Assembly (NCBI GenBank): GCA_947628305.1
Contig: CANQZG010000019.1
Span: 1 to 64,000, forward strand
From: an uncultured Muribaculaceae bacterium
GTDB taxonomy: Bacteria; Bacteroidota; Bacteroidia; Bacteroidales; Muribaculaceae
Direction of reading: 5' to 3'
Length of the DNA: 64,000 bases
Shown: positions 1 through 9,116 of the stretch, piece after piece
Layout of the letters: every line of letters starts with the position of its first letter
Position numbering within the stretch: position 1 is the first letter of the stretch
Position numbers and translations under genes: made by a program
Notes under the pieces: model-generated
What the model saw: the letters and a program-made list of their open reading frames with translations, nothing else
Told to the model about the DNA's origin: nothing
The model's database searches: none

Positions 1-67
1 TAAGCCCCGCCACGCCGATGATACTGCGGAAGCGGGAAAGTAGGTAACCGCCCCTTACACGAAGACC

Positions 68-103
68 GGACGCCCCGGCGGGAACGACCCCGCCGGGGCG
101 TCC
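68..103. terminator. GC-rich hairpin followed by T run; likely intrinsic terminator of the upstream gene
   Basis: ggacgccccggcggg-aacga-ccccgccggggcgtcc followed by cattttt. Confidence 0.7.
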
Positions 104-306
104 CATTTTTACCCCGCCCGCCGCCCGCCGCCTAACGTCGTTAATGACTTTAACGACCCTCCCCCCTAAACCATAACCTTTAAACTATCACCCCTCTCGG
201 TTAATTTTATTAAAAATTCTTGTAGTATTGGGTGGCGGGTGTTATTTTTGTATTGAATGAAGTCTTTTAGTTATATCTAAATGGCGGCATTGTGTGTTGT
301 AATATT

Positions 307-816
307 ATGGCAACTTTATTGGTAATAATCGGGTCGGTTTTCATTGTTTCCGCTGTGGTGTTGGCATTTATGTCATCACGGTGGGCGTCATTGTCGGCAT
401 ACGCGGGGTTATGGATGTTTGTGCTGGGGAAAACGGTTGTAATTTCGTCAGGACAGTTGATTTTCTGGGGTGCGGCGGTTGCGATAGTGCTCTTGCTTGG
501 ATGGCTGTTGCCACGGGAGGTAGCTATGGCACGAAAAGGAGTGCCATATATTGCCGGGGCGTCTTTGGCGGGAGTCCTTGTCGGGATGTTGATGTCTTCG
601 GCAGGCATGATAATAGGTGCGGTGTTGGGTGCGTTTTGTGGCGCATTGGCCTATAGCCGTACACCCGCAGGGAATGCCTTGGAGTTCCCGAGCGCGAGGT
701 TTGCCAACTATCTTGCGGCGAAAGGGCTGCCGGTTGTTGTGACTATATGTATCGTCGCACTTGTCATCGCTTTGGCGGTATCGCAGCATGAAATTATTCA
801 AGCCATTAATAATTGA
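307..816 (+). CDS. Hypothetical multi-pass membrane protein (host)
   Basis: ORF with several hydrophobic segments; start chosen at MATLLVIIG rather than MCCNI. Confidence 0.6.
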   Translation: MATLLVIIGSVFIVSAVVLAFMSSRWASLSAYAGLWMFVLGKTVVISSGQLIFWGAAVAIVLLLGWLLPREVAMARKGVPYIAGASLAGVLVGMLMSSAGMIIGAVLGAFCGALAYSRTPAGNALEFPSARFANYLAAKGLPVVVTICIVALVIALAVSQHEIIQAINN

Positions 817-818
817 CT

Positions 819-1523
819 ATGAAAAGGATATTTCTTATATTATTTGGTGTTTTAGCCATCTCGGTCTATGGTCAGGATATACTTCCGCAGCTTAAGCGTG
901 AGAAGCCTGATATGGATAAAATCAAAAAGGAGACCCAGGACCCGTCGTCGAAGTATTATTATCCACGGCTCATGGAGGAATACCTGAAGAATGATACGTT
1001 GATGAAACTTGACAAATTCAGGCATCTGTATCTGGGGTATGTGTTCCAGGAGGATTATACACCATATCGTTCATCGGAGCATCCCCTCAGGTTTTCATTG
1101 GCTGCCGAGAAGGAAAAATTGTCGCGTCAGGAATGTGACTCTGTCATAATATATGCGCTGAAGGCTCTTGATGACAATCCTTTTGACCTGAAGGAGATGA
1201 CATTACTGATTAACGCGTACAGGGAAAAGGGTAAGGTGAACCTTGCGAATATATGGCAGTATAAGCTGAATTACCTGTTGATGACGATTGTCTCGACCGG
1301 CACAGGCCTTGACGAGGATAACGCATGGTATGTCATCGAGCCACAGCATGAGTATGTTCTTCTAAACATGATGAATTATTTTGTGGACGACCATGTGTTT
1401 TATGACCCTTACTACGAATATATAACCGTGAAAGACCCGTCAGGACGCGATGTTGGCGGGTTCTATTTCAACATCAAGAATCTCCTCGAGGAATATTACC
1501 GCAAACACCCCGACGAACTGTAG
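819..1523 (+). CDS. Secreted hypothetical protein, DUF4919-like (host)
   Basis: Signal peptide MKRIFLILFGVLAISVYG; YYPRLMEEYLKNDTLMKLDKFRHLYLGYVFQEDYTPYR resembles DUF4919 proteins of Bacteroidales. Confidence 0.6.
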   Translation: MKRIFLILFGVLAISVYGQDILPQLKREKPDMDKIKKETQDPSSKYYYPRLMEEYLKNDTLMKLDKFRHLYLGYVFQEDYTPYRSSEHPLRFSLAAEKEKLSRQECDSVIIYALKALDDNPFDLKEMTLLINAYREKGKVNLANIWQYKLNYLLMTIVSTGTGLDEDNAWYVIEPQHEYVLLNMMNYFVDDHVFYDPYYEYITVKDPSGRDVGGFYFNIKNLLEEYYRKHPDEL

Positions 1524-1570
1524 GTGGACTCTTGTTCCATAGGGAATGAGGTTGTGGTGATTTCAATATA

Positions 1571-1608
1571 AGAGAATGGCGTCAAATAATTATTTGACGC
1601 CATTCTCT
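1571..1608. terminator. Perfect 18-bp-arm palindrome next to attL
   Basis: agagaatggcgtcaaata-at-tatttgacgccattctct. Confidence 0.65.
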
Positions 1609-1612
1609 TTGG

Positions 1613-1627
1613 GCGGAGAGGACGAGA
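1613..1627. repeat. attL core (15 bp)
   Basis: gcggagaggacgaga, identical to 53921..53935. Confidence 0.8.
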
Positions 1628-1741
1628 GCCTAACGCCTGACATTCAAGGGTTTCACACAATGCCAAGTCGGTGAAAATGTGATTGTTGCATGATTTTTTG
1701 ATATTGGGCGATGTCATGGCGTGTCAATTCGGGCTTCAAAA

Positions 1742-1763
1742 TTCGTGTACCTTATCGTGTACC
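1742..1763 (+). promoter_or_regulatory. Candidate integrase arm-type site pair, left end
   Basis: ttcgtgtaccttatcgtgtacc: two tcgtgtacc copies at 12-bp spacing; counterpart at 53864..53885. Confidence 0.5.
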
Positions 1764-1764
1764 A

Positions 1765-3036
1765 TCACAATTTATCAAACTTTGTCATTGATTGTCTTTT
1801 CAATTCATCGACAATGGCGATGTAAGGCTTCATCGCTTCAAACTTTGAATGCCCCGTCCATCGCATAATAACTTCGGCGGCGATTCCAAGTTGCAAGGCG
1901 GTGACAACGAATGTGCGCCGGGCGACGTGTGTTGTTATCAACGCCCATTTCGGCAAGACTTCTTCATGCCGTTGGTTGCCGTTGAAATACACAATGCGCG
2001 TCGGGGTGTCGATGCCCGCAGCTTTCGCAATGTTTTTCAAATAAAGATTCATCCGCACGTTACATGGCACGGGCAAGGCAAGGTCGTGTTGAAATTTTAC
2101 GTCCTTGTATTTGTCAAGTATTGCGCGGGAATGCTTGTTCAACTCGATTTTCAGCCCGTCAACCGTCTTTTGTGTCACCACGTCAATGTAAGTTTCTTTG
2201 ACATCACACCGTTTCAGTTTGGCGACATCGGAGAATCGAAGCCCGGTGTAACAACAAAACAAGAACACGTCGCGGGTGTGTTCCAAGTGTCGGTCGGCAT
2301 CCGTGAATGTCATTTCGGACATTGCCCGGACTTCTTCTTGTGTCAAATAGATTATTTCCTTTGCGTTGCCGTCCGTGCCTTTTAGTTTCGGGCGGAATGT
2401 TTCATGCACGTTGCCGGAATAATAACCGTGAACCGCCGCCCACCTGACAAACCAACGGACAAAAGCAAGGTTCTTGGCAATGGTCGTGTTCTTCAAGCCC
2501 TTTTTCATCATGTGGGCGACAAATTCTTGCATCTTTGCGTCGGTCAGGGTGTGAAAGGACAAAAGCGCGTCGAATGACTGCAACCGCTTCTTTAATGCCT
2601 TGAACTTTTGAAACGTCGCCGCCGTCCATTGATTTTCATTCCCGACGGTTGACGTGAATTTGTCATAAACTTGGAAGAACGACAATGAAACCGGGTCTTG
2701 GATTACTTCTTTAAGGGCGGTGTTACGTCCGACCAAATCGTTGAATAATTCCTTGACTTCGCCGGGGTCGGGAACACGCTTTTCAAGCAATTCATAACGC
2801 GCCATAACTTCACCGATTGCCGACCGCCATTCATCAATGATGCGGTTGATTGTCGTTGCATCAGGGTTGCCCGGCTTGACCCTTTGCGCGTTCACATCCC
2901 ACGAATCAAGGTCAACCGATTTTCCAACCGGGAAATCAAGCGGTCTTTGCCCCCGGAGCGTCACACGCATTCGGATTGGGCAAACCGCTTTGCCGCGTTT
3001 GTGGGGCAAAAACTTGACCGACCAATTTATTTTCAT
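1765..3036 (-). CDS. Tyrosine-type site-specific integrase
   Basis: 423 aa; catalytic pattern TGLRFSDVAKL...HVARRTFVVTALQLGI...RWTGHSKFEAMKPYIAI; next to attL. Confidence 0.93.
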   Translation of the reverse strand: MKINWSVKFLPHKRGKAVCPIRMRVTLRGQRPLDFPVGKSVDLDSWDVNAQRVKPGNPDATTINRIIDEWRSAIGEVMARYELLEKRVPDPGEVKELFNDLVGRNTALKEVIQDPVSLSFFQVYDKFTSTVGNENQWTAATFQKFKALKKRLQSFDALLSFHTLTDAKMQEFVAHMMKKGLKNTTIAKNLAFVRWFVRWAAVHGYYSGNVHETFRPKLKGTDGNAKEIIYLTQEEVRAMSEMTFTDADRHLEHTRDVFLFCCYTGLRFSDVAKLKRCDVKETYIDVVTQKTVDGLKIELNKHSRAILDKYKDVKFQHDLALPVPCNVRMNLYLKNIAKAAGIDTPTRIVYFNGNQRHEEVLPKWALITTHVARRTFVVTALQLGIAAEVIMRWTGHSKFEAMKPYIAIVDELKRQSMTKFDKL

Positions 3037-3326
3037 TGTGCGTCCGTTTTAAGCATTTTCCCGCGACCAAGCAACAACCATTCAGGCGACACGCCAAAGT
3101 CCGTGCAGATGCCCGCCAATGCGTCCACGTCGATACATTTATAAGTCATTTCATCAATGGGCTTGTCGATTGACCCTTTCAAGGTTGCATATTTTACCCG
3201 GTTCAGGTTGTGAGCAGCGCAAAAACCTTTGATGCCGTCAATCTTGCCCAACTCGATTGCGAGATTCAGGGCTTGAAAGAATCGGCGTGTTATTTCAAGT
3301 GCTTGGGGGTTGACTGACTTTTTCAT
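3033..3326 (-). CDS. Putative CI/phage-repressor-N-terminal-like DNA-binding protein
   Basis: ORF from MKKSVNPQ; FCAAHNLNRVKYATLKGS...ALAGICTDFGVSPEWLLLGRGKM resembles an HTH repressor N-terminal domain. Confidence 0.5.
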   Translation of the reverse strand: MKKSVNPQALEITRRFFQALNLAIELGKIDGIKGFCAAHNLNRVKYATLKGSIDKPIDEMTYKCIDVDALAGICTDFGVSPEWLLLGRGKMLKTDAQ

Positions 3327-3466
3327 TTGAATTTTTGCTTTAATAGGAAGAAGCAAAACTTGTTTTGCCCAATTCTATTATATCGAAGATATATTTATTT
3401 TTTTTCTTTTATTTTCTTTTGCAGAAATTTGAATTGCAAATGTCCGTGGGTGCATTGCATTTGCAT

Positions 3467-3973
3467 TCAAGGGTTGGTTTCCTGAACTTCTTGAAGCAGC
3501 TTTTCAAAATCCTTTGTGCGCCAAAACACGCCCAACCCCTGACCCTTTTTCCGAATCGCGGCACGTTGTGGGTTCATCCTGAACGTCAAGGTTGTTGATG
3601 AAGATTTCCAAACATACATATCGCGCACGGTGTCGGGTGTGCCGTACTGACTGACCAAGTAATTGAAGCATTCTTCTTTGTTGTCTTTGCTAACAAGGAA
3701 TGAAACCCGGTCAATAATAAGGTCGGTCGCCCATACTGAAATAAAGTCAAGCGGGGTTTCTCCAATGTTCCGACCGTCCGGCGAAATGTCAAATTCATTG
3801 ATTCGTGATTTGAGCGAATAAGGGTTGAAGTTTTGGACATCATCTTTGAAAACCATCCCACCAATCGCAACCGTGCCGATGCCCTTTGATGTTTCAAGCG
3901 CATCAATCGACCCTTGCGCAAATATAGGAACACACGCAAGGACAAGTGCAAGAATCACGCAAAATTTACGCAT
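3467..3973 (-). CDS. Secreted hypothetical protein in the lysogeny module
   Basis: Signal peptide MRKFCVILALVLACVPIFAQ; leftward cluster with integrase and repressors. Confidence 0.6.
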   Translation of the reverse strand: MRKFCVILALVLACVPIFAQGSIDALETSKGIGTVAIGGMVFKDDVQNFNPYSLKSRINEFDISPDGRNIGETPLDFISVWATDLIIDRVSFLVSKDNKEECFNYLVSQYGTPDTVRDMYVWKSSSTTLTFRMNPQRAAIRKKGQGLGVFWRTKDFEKLLQEVQETNP

Positions 3974-4148
3974 GGCGCATCTTGATTTCATAATCGGCAA
4001 TCATCTTGTCGAATTGGTCTTTGTTGACCATGACCGTTTCTTCACCTTTGAGGGATGCCAATTCAAGGGCATCAAAGATTTGTTCAGGCATCACCGAATA
4101 ATAAGACGGAACGCCATAAAATTTATTGACTTCAATTTCAATCATCAT
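3966..4148 (-). CDS. Small hypothetical protein
   Basis: 60-aa ORF between two cotranscribed genes, overlapping both ends slightly. Confidence 0.45.
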   Translation of the reverse strand: MMIEIEVNKFYGVPSYYSVMPEQIFDALELASLKGEETVMVNKDQFDKMIADYEIKMRHA

Positions 4149-4546
4149 TGTTTCGGGGTTGATAGGTTTTCAATTATAGTGAGAAGCCGGGCTTGTTGGG
4201 CAATCAGGTTGTCAAGCGACTTTTGTTTTGCTTCAAGCAGACCGACAAGACGGGACGCATCCAACCCGGATGAATCCGGGGCGGTTTCTTCGATGGTTTC
4301 CTTTTCGACCGTCCTTTCAATAATCTTGTCGCCGTTGACGGCATCGCCGTTTTGAACGTGTTGACCACCGAACACAACATGGGGCTTTGTAAGAAGCGAC
4401 CGCAATATTCCGTCTTTTGAGCGCGGAATCTTTCGCCCTGATTCCCAATTTTGGATGGTTTTCACGTCAACACCGATGAGTTGTGCCAACTGAACTTGGG
4501 TCAAGTCCAATTTCCGTCGTAATTCTTTTAATTCTAAATCGGTCAT
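4145..4546 (-). CDS. XRE-family HTH regulator (likely prophage repressor)
   Basis: MTDLELKELRRKLDLTQVQLAQLIGVDVKTIQNWESGRKIPRSKDGIL. Confidence 0.85.
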   Translation of the reverse strand: MTDLELKELRRKLDLTQVQLAQLIGVDVKTIQNWESGRKIPRSKDGILRSLLTKPHVVFGGQHVQNGDAVNGDKIIERTVEKETIEETAPDSSGLDASRLVGLLEAKQKSLDNLIAQQARLLTIIENLSTPKQ

Positions 4547-4586
4547 TATTAGTGATGTAACAATTTTTAACAATAATCAATGCGAA

Positions 4587-4625
4587 ATATTCCGTGAAAA
4601 CTATTGCAAAACACGGAATATTCCG
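4587..4625. promoter_or_regulatory. Candidate lysogeny operator
   Basis: Inverted repeat atattccgtg (4587..4596) / cacggaatat (4612..4621) plus palindrome cggaatattccg (4614..4625) between divergent repressor and early genes. Confidence 0.6.
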
Positions 4626-4767
4626 TAATTTTGCAAGCGTAAACGGGAAACGATGCAAAGTTAAAGCGAAAATGAACGCTAACAAATAGCAAAGTTACGT
4701 CATTTTAGCGAAAAACCCGCAATCGAAGCCCGAAAATTTCAAAAACGACACTAAATATTTAGCAACG

Positions 4768-5034
4768 ATGAAAGAATATATCAAAGAACAAATTGATGGT
4801 CTTGACTACGAAACCCGGTCACGGGTGCTTGATACCATCACCGCCCTTGACAACGGAAAGGGTCAGTCAATCGAGTTTTATTCCGATGGTTCGGGCGTGT
4901 GCTTCACCTATTGGTCGCCGACCATAAACCACGGTTGCCCCGGAACGATTGCCCGGTCATTCAAAATGGAAGTTGCAACCCTGATTCTTGCCGGGCATCG
5001 CTTGAAGTCGCACGAACTCCCCAAATGTATGTAA
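4768..5034 (+). CDS. Hypothetical early protein
   Basis: First rightward ORF after the repressor. Confidence 0.6.
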   Translation: MKEYIKEQIDGLDYETRSRVLDTITALDNGKGQSIEFYSDGSGVCFTYWSPTINHGCPGTIARSFKMEVATLILAGHRLKSHELPKCM

Positions 5035-5038
5035 TAAC

Positions 5039-5067
5039 CGCCGGGGCGGTGTGATGCCGCCCCGCTA
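5039..5067. terminator. GC-rich hairpin between early genes
   Basis: ccgccggggcgg-tgtgatg-ccgccccgc. Confidence 0.4.
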
Positions 5068-5078
5068 AATTTCCCAAT

Positions 5079-5300
5079 ATGAGCAAAGAAAACTTTTCAT
5101 TCCTGAAAGGATGGTCGCAAGTCAAGAATGGCGACCTTGCAGAATGCCGCGACAAACTGATGGCGGCATTGAACATCACCACCCGCGCCGCTTGGGGCAA
5201 ACGCCTGAAAGGTGAAGTCGAACCGAAGATTTCCGAAGCCCGCGCCGTTGAAAACGTCTTTGCCGAATACGGCATCAAAGAAGTTTGGGGGGCGGAATGA
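5079..5300 (+). CDS. Hypothetical small DNA-binding-like protein
   Basis: 73-aa ORF overlapping the next start (ATGATG). Confidence 0.5.
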   Translation: MSKENFSFLKGWSQVKNGDLAECRDKLMAALNITTRAAWGKRLKGEVEPKISEARAVENVFAEYGIKEVWGAE

Positions 5301-5689
5301 TGGAAGTTGCAGACCTTACCAAACGCGAATCCGAAATTGCGGAATTGTTCGCATGGGGCGCAAGCAAGAAAGATGTTGCAAATCGCCTTTTCATTTCGGA
5401 ACGTACCGTTGAAAATCACGCCCGGAACATTTATGCAAAGGTCGGGTGTCAAAAAATCAATGAATTGTGCGCGTGGTGGTTTTGCACAAGATTCCACATT
5501 TCATTCGACTTGTCACCCCTGAAACGGAAAGTGATTGTCGGAATGTTCCTGATGCTTCTAACCCCGCAAGTTTTCGCCCTTGACAATAAAGAGTTTTACC
5601 GGGTCGCCCGGTCAAGCGCAAGAGTTTCAAGAATAATCCGCGCCCGTCGGACGCGCAACGAATCCGACCTTGAATTTATAAACTTCTAA
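5297..5689 (+). CDS. LuxR-type HTH regulator with C-terminal hydrophobic segment
   Basis: LTKRESEIAELFAWGASKKDVANRLFISERTVENHARNIYAKVGC (GerE/LuxR HTH); later VIVGMFLMLLTPQVFA. Confidence 0.75.
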   Translation: MMEVADLTKRESEIAELFAWGASKKDVANRLFISERTVENHARNIYAKVGCQKINELCAWWFCTRFHISFDLSPLKRKVIVGMFLMLLTPQVFALDNKEFYRVARSSARVSRIIRARRTRNESDLEFINF

Positions 5690-5700
5690 ATTTCGCAACA

Positions 5701-5922
5701 ATGAACAAGATAATATTTTGCCTCAAAGAGATTTCAGGCGGTCAAAAACTAACCCCGCGCCAACGTGCGATTTTCATGTGGTGGTCATTGTCGTTGACCT
5801 TTGCCGTGATATTCGGTGAATGTGTTTGGCTTTGCGCCCTGATGGTCGCTTCATTCGCCCTTTCAAGTCACTATTTGAAGAAAGAAGTTCCCGTTCCCGA
5901 AGATGATTCCGAAGAATTATGA
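5701..5922 (+). CDS. Small membrane protein
   Basis: ORF with two hydrophobic segments. Confidence 0.5.
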   Translation: MNKIIFCLKEISGGQKLTPRQRAIFMWWSLSLTFAVIFGECVWLCALMVASFALSSHYLKKEVPVPEDDSEEL

Positions 5923-6191
5923 TTGATATTGACCCGAACACGCGGTTGATTGACTTGACGGTTGGGCAGCTTCTTGAACTGATTGAATCAGCATCAGGGA
6001 AACCGACGCAAGACGCACCAAAGGAACGCCGCCTTGAATATGGCATCGCCGGAATTGCCCGAATCTTTAATTGCAGTATCAGCACCGCAAACCGCATCAA
6101 GGCAAGCGGAAAGATTGACAAGGCAATTTCACAACGCGGTCGGTTGATAGTCATTGACGCGGAACAAGCAATAAATCTATTTAATAAATAA
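5919..6191 (+). CDS. DUF3853-like excisionase/HTH protein
   Basis: YGIAGIARIFNCSISTANRIKASGKIDKAISQRGRLIVIDAEQAINLFNK. Confidence 0.7.
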   Translation: MIDIDPNTRLIDLTVGQLLELIESASGKPTQDAPKERRLEYGIAGIARIFNCSISTANRIKASGKIDKAISQRGRLIVIDAEQAINLFNK

Positions 6192-6201
6192 CTATATAAC
6201 A

Positions 6202-8163
6202 ATGAAGAAAGTTATCTTGAAATCGCTTACCCTTTGCAACTTCAAGGGGGAACAAGCAAGAACAACGCACTTCAACGCCGATGTCACGACAATTTCCGGC
6301 GGCAACGGTCTTGGCAAATCAAGACACTTTGACGCATTCATGTGGCTTTTTTTCGGCAAGGACGTTCAAGACCGCAAAGATTATGAGGTCAGGACGCACA
6401 ATGCCGACGGCACGTTGCTTCACGAAGTGGAATGCAGTGTGACGGGTGTTCTTGACATCGACGGTCAGGAAAACACGTTGAAGCGCGAATCCGTCGAAGA
6501 ATGGGTGAAACCCCGTGGTCAGGTTGACCGGGTGTTGAAAGGCAACCACAACGAATGTTGGTGGAATGAAACCCCCGTCAAGGTAAATGAGTTTAACGCC
6601 CGTGTCGCCGCCATCCTTGAACCATCCTTGTTCAAGATGATAACAAACCCGATGTTCTTTGCGTCGATGGATTGGAAGTTGCAACGCGCACAACTTTTCC
6701 AACTCGCCGGAACATTAAGCGATGCCGAAATTGCCGCCACAAACCCCGATTTCGTGCTTCTTCTTGACAAACTGAACGGGAAATCACTTGCCGACTTCAA
6801 GAAAGAATTGGCGGCAAAGAAAGCCCGTTTGCAAAAGGAATTGAACGAAATTCAACCCCGCATCGACCAAACACAAAAGATGATGCCGGAAAGTGAAGAT
6901 TTCGCCGCCATTGAAGCCGAAATCGCCGACGTTGACAAGCAGATTGCCGACATCGACAAAATCTTGTCGGACAATGCCGCCCGCATCCGTGCCGAATATC
7001 AGGCGGAACAAGAAAAGCAACGCATTGTGAACGACCTGACCACCCGGCGCAACAACCTTGTCAGGGATGCCGAACAAGTCGCCAAAAACGCCGCATTTGA
7101 AGCCAATGCGACCCGCCGTGAACTTGAATCGGGCATCGCATCGAAGAAGCGTGAATTGTCGGCAATGGAACGCACCTTGCGCACCCTGACAACCGCCCGC
7201 GACCGATACGAAAAAGAGATTGAAACCCTTGAAACCGAAAAGGTGGCGAAACGTGCCGAATGGAATGCCGAAAACGCAAAACAATATTCCGGCGATGATG
7301 TGTGCCACCATTGCGGACAAATCTTGCCAAAGGAAAAGCGCGACAAGAACCGTCAAGACTTCATCGACACACAAAAAGCAAAGAAAGCCGCCATCACCGC
7401 TTATGGTCAAGGATTGGCGGCACGTCAAGAAACCGCCCGGAAATCCATTGCCGACACATCAAAGGAAATTGCCGACCAAGAAGCCGAAATCGCAAAGGTC
7501 AAGGCGGACATCAAGGAAAAGGAAACCGCCCTTGCCGCGATGCCTGAAACAACCGCCGCAACCGTCGTGCCGGAAGAAGTCGCCGGGTATGCTGAATTGA
7601 CAAAGCAAATCGAAGAAGCACAAGCCGCCGTTTCGACCGATGCAACGACCCCGGATGATTCCGAACACAAGACAATGAAAAAGGAATTGACCGACCGCCG
7701 CGATACCCTGAAAAAGCGTCTTGCCGCCCGTGATGAAATCGCCCGTTCCGAAAGGGAGATTGAAAGCCTGAAAGAAAAGGGCAAGCAGCTTGCGCAACAA
7801 ATCGCCGACCTTGAAAAAGAAGAATACATCGTTCAGGAGTTTACCCGCACCAAGATTGATGAATGCGAAAGCCGCATCAATGGGTTGTTCCACAACGTCA
7901 CATTCCGTCTTTTCGACAAGACCTTTGAGGGCAACACTTATGAAACTTGCATCCCGCTTGTCGGGGGTGTTCCTTTCGGCGCGGCAAACACCGCCGGACA
8001 AGTGAATGCGGGTCTTGACATCATCAACACCCTTTGCCGATTCCACGGCATATTCGCCCCGATATTCATTGACAACCGCGAATCGGTCAACAACCTTATC
8101 CCGACCGAAAGCCAAATCATTAACCTTGTCGTGACCAACGACACCAAATTAACAATCGAATGA
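6202..8163 (+). CDS. SbcC/SMC-like AAA ATPase
   Basis: Walker A-like SGGNGLGKSRHFDAFMWLFFGKD, long coiled coils, CHHCG hook-like motif, C-terminal NAGLDIINTL...FIDNRESV. Confidence 0.8.
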   Translation: MKKVILKSLTLCNFKGEQARTTHFNADVTTISGGNGLGKSRHFDAFMWLFFGKDVQDRKDYEVRTHNADGTLLHEVECSVTGVLDIDGQENTLKRESVEEWVKPRGQVDRVLKGNHNECWWNETPVKVNEFNARVAAILEPSLFKMITNPMFFASMDWKLQRAQLFQLAGTLSDAEIAATNPDFVLLLDKLNGKSLADFKKELAAKKARLQKELNEIQPRIDQTQKMMPESEDFAAIEAEIADVDKQIADIDKILSDNAARIRAEYQAEQEKQRIVNDLTTRRNNLVRDAEQVAKNAAFEANATRRELESGIASKKRELSAMERTLRTLTTARDRYEKEIETLETEKVAKRAEWNAENAKQYSGDDVCHHCGQILPKEKRDKNRQDFIDTQKAKKAAITAYGQGLAARQETARKSIADTSKEIADQEAEIAKVKADIKEKETALAAMPETTAATVVPEEVAGYAELTKQIEEAQAAVSTDATTPDDSEHKTMKKELTDRRDTLKKRLAARDEIARSEREIESLKEKGKQLAQQIADLEKEEYIVQEFTRTKIDECESRINGLFHNVTFRLFDKTFEGNTYETCIPLVGGVPFGAANTAGQVNAGLDIINTLCRFHGIFAPIFIDNRESVNNLIPTESQIINLVVTNDTKLTIE

Positions 8164-9116
8164 GCAACGAAATTCAAAAACAAAATCCCACCGGGGTTGT
8201 GATGCAGACCGCCCCGGCAACGGTCGGGTTCAACTTCTTTGACCCCGTGCAGTTTGAAACCATGCAACGTGTGTGCAAGATGTTCGCTTCATCCGACCTT
8301 GTGCCGGATACTTACAAACCCAAGACAAAGCCCATCCCCGCCAACGCATCACCCGAAGTCATTGCGGCGATGCAAGCCGAAAACAAGGCGGCAATGGACA
8401 AGGCGGTTGCAAATTGCATGATTGCCGTTGAAGTATCAATGCGCATTGGCGCGTCGCCCCTGATGGTCATGCAGAACATGGCGGTTATTTATGGTCGCCC
8501 GTCGTGGTCATCTAAATTCCTGATTGCAACGGTCAATTCGTGCGGACGCTTTGAACCCTTGCAATTCCGCTTCACCGACAAGGGCAACATCGGCAAAGTT
8601 GATTATGTCGATTATGTGTGGAGCGACCACACACGCCGCAAAGAAGCCGTCAAAAAGACCCTTGACGGAACAAACATCCGCAACCTTGAATGCGTCGCTT
8701 ATACGACCAAGAAAGGGTCAAAAGATGTCCTTGAATCCGCCCCGGTGTCGATTCAACTTGCAATCGAAGAAAGGTGGTTCACAAAGGACGGGTCGAAGTG
8801 GCGCACAATGCCCCGCCAAATGCTGATGTATCGCGCCGCGTCGATGTGGACAAACGCTTATGCGCCCGAACTTTCGATGGGTATGCGCACAATCGAGGAA
8901 CAACAAGACATCGTGGATGTCGAGTTTGAAGAAATCCCGACCACACCCGCCGCGACTTCAACCAACGTCGCATCGACAATCAGCATGGAAGATGCAAAGC
9001 CCGCCGACCCGACCCCGGCAACACCTGAACCCGCCGAAAGTCAGGCATCCGCCGCCCCGGTCGAAGAATCCGCACCCTCCGCACCTGAAACATCAACCGA
9101 CAATCCCGGCTTCTAA
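8160..9116 (+). CDS. RecT-like single-strand annealing recombinase
   Basis: GASPLMVMQNMAVIYGRPSWSSKFLIATVNSCGRFEPLQF...TMPRQMLMYRAASMWTNAYAPELSMGM. Confidence 0.75.
   Translation: MSNEIQKQNPTGVVMQTAPATVGFNFFDPVQFETMQRVCKMFASSDLVPDTYKPKTKPIPANASPEVIAAMQAENKAAMDKAVANCMIAVEVSMRIGASPLMVMQNMAVIYGRPSWSSKFLIATVNSCGRFEPLQFRFTDKGNIGKVDYVDYVWSDHTRRKEAVKKTLDGTNIRNLECVAYTTKKGSKDVLESAPVSIQLAIEERWFTKDGSKWRTMPRQMLMYRAASMWTNAYAPELSMGMRTIEEQQDIVDVEFEEIPTTPAATSTNVASTISMEDAKPADPTPATPEPAESQASAAPVEESAPSAPETSTDNPGF

Noticed and set aside
4145-4200. ttatagtga at ~4176 as another copy of the palindromic motif
   Set aside because: Only a half-site match, inside the end of a coding sequence.
5289-5294. G6 run near the start of the LuxR-type gene as a third phase switch
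   Set aside because: Lies upstream of the likely ATG (5297), in the last codons of the preceding ORF, and both reading frames are consistent without a shift.
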